64,000 nt of DNA from Borrelia hermsii DAH (lineage in GTDB: Bacteria > Spirochaetota > Spirochaetia > Borreliales > Borreliaceae), in NCBI RefSeq assembly GCF_023035675.1, contig NZ_CP073136.1, positions 496,001 through 560,000 on the forward strand, in the 5' to 3' direction. Below, piece by piece: positions 63,538-64,000 of this stretch. Below the pieces are notes generated by a model. That model did not search any database. It had not been told where the DNA came from and saw only the letters and a list, made by a program, of their open reading frames with translations. A program made the position numbers and the translations under genes. Position 1 is the stretch's first letter. Every line of letters starts with the position of its first letter.

Positions 63538-64000
63538 GGAATATTTTTCCTCCTGAGCATGTATAGTTAGAACACTAATTATCTTAAATATTGTACATGA
63601 TTTTTTTTTAAAAGTCTATTTGAAACTGTTCACGTCAATTCTGACTTAAGAGAGTTTCATTGTTTAAAAGGTAGGCAATGTATTTATATTGTCTTTTTTT
63701 TTTAAATCAAGGGGGGAGTTTGCATGTTTATGTGGATATAAAAGCATATGATGTTATTGCATAATTATGGAAGAATGTTTGATGTTAAAGATATTGTTTT
63801 GTTTGTTAATTTTAATTTTTTATTTGTGTAATAAAATCTGATCATTTTTTATTGGATTTTGTGAGAGAATCCAGTTATTTGCAGACTTACTTGACTAAGT
63901 TGTATTAAAAGATATACAGTTAATTATAAGGAATATATCATTTAGTAAATTTTTTTAGTAAATTTTGATTTTATTGATTAAAAATACTTAACATTTAATA
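63538..64000. other. 463-base region upstream of fusA without a convincing gene
   Basis: The first 40 bases hold the fusA leader. A weak minus-strand -10 (TACAAT, near 63591-63596) may serve fusA. A strong-looking AAGGGGGGAG precedes ATG at 63724 on the plus strand, but that frame closes after five codons. A 24-codon frame at 63767-63841 encodes a hydrophobic peptide resembling a truncated lipoprotein signal (MLKILFCLLILIFYLCNK). It may be a gene remnant. Nothing else is supported. Confidence 0.35.

Overview
The window is very AT-rich, and its gene order and protein sequences match the chromosome of a Borrelia spirochaete. Support for this includes a merged S10-spc-alpha ribosomal operon headed by tuf, an archaeal-type PheRS pair, MurA with Asp in place of the usual Cys, a giant coiled-coil protein of the BB0512 type, and several TTG/GTG starts. 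A glutathione-peroxidase-family gene and the overall divergence suggest the relapsing-fever clade rather than the Lyme group. That clade assignment is inference from memory.

Layout. 1-2.4 kb: the tail of a membrane protein, a YmdB-like protein that has lost its metal ligands, and murA. 2.6-4.6 kb: a MATE exporter and a small convergent lipoprotein gene. 4.7-19.1 kb: a long + strand transcription unit, tuf-rpsJ-rplC-D-W-B-rpsS-rplV-rpsC-rplP-rpmC-rpsQ-rplN-X-E-rpsN-rpsH-rplF-R-rpsE-rpmD-rplO-secY-rpmJ-rpsM-rpsK-rpoA-rplQ. 19.2-22.3 kb: rny, an intact ymdB and tlyA, overlapping one another. 22.3-23.0 kb: a convergent GerMN-domain protein.

23.1-36.8 kb: a tightly packed + strand set of der, a secreted papain-fold candidate, a HAD phosphatase, the 2394-residue coiled-coil protein with eight 33-residue repeats, pheS and pheT. 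trxB follows. 37.9-42.3 kb: the - strand heat-shock set grpE-dnaK-dnaJ, then rlmB. 42.5-46.2 kb: a Gpx-like peroxidase, nadE with a decayed glutaminase domain, and a REC-PP2C phosphatase. 46.3-49.5 kb: an unknown basic protein, an unknown membrane-anchored protein and coaX. 49.5-52.3 kb: a - strand set with a TIGR02757 protein, a glucosaminidase-like exported protein and a membrane alpha/beta-hydrolase-like protein. 52.6-57.8 kb: a metallo-beta-lactamase-fold protein, exonuclease III, an exported unknown and an M16 protease lipoprotein. 57.8-63.5 kb (- strand): an exported HExxH protein, three tRNA genes (Glu, Lys, Lys) with strong promoters, a TPR protein, a bactofilin, a Bax-inhibitor-1 protein and fusA. 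The last 460 bases hold no convincing gene.

Most of the window is core housekeeping: translation, RNA decay, folding and cofactor synthesis. No mobile element, CRISPR array or rRNA gene was seen. The less ordinary content is a giant membrane-tethered coiled-coil protein built in part from hendecad repeats, several proteins that keep a fold but lack catalytic residues (YmdB paralogue, NadE glutaminase domain, alpha/beta hydrolase), and short palindromes or overlapping promoters beside the heat-shock operon and tuf.
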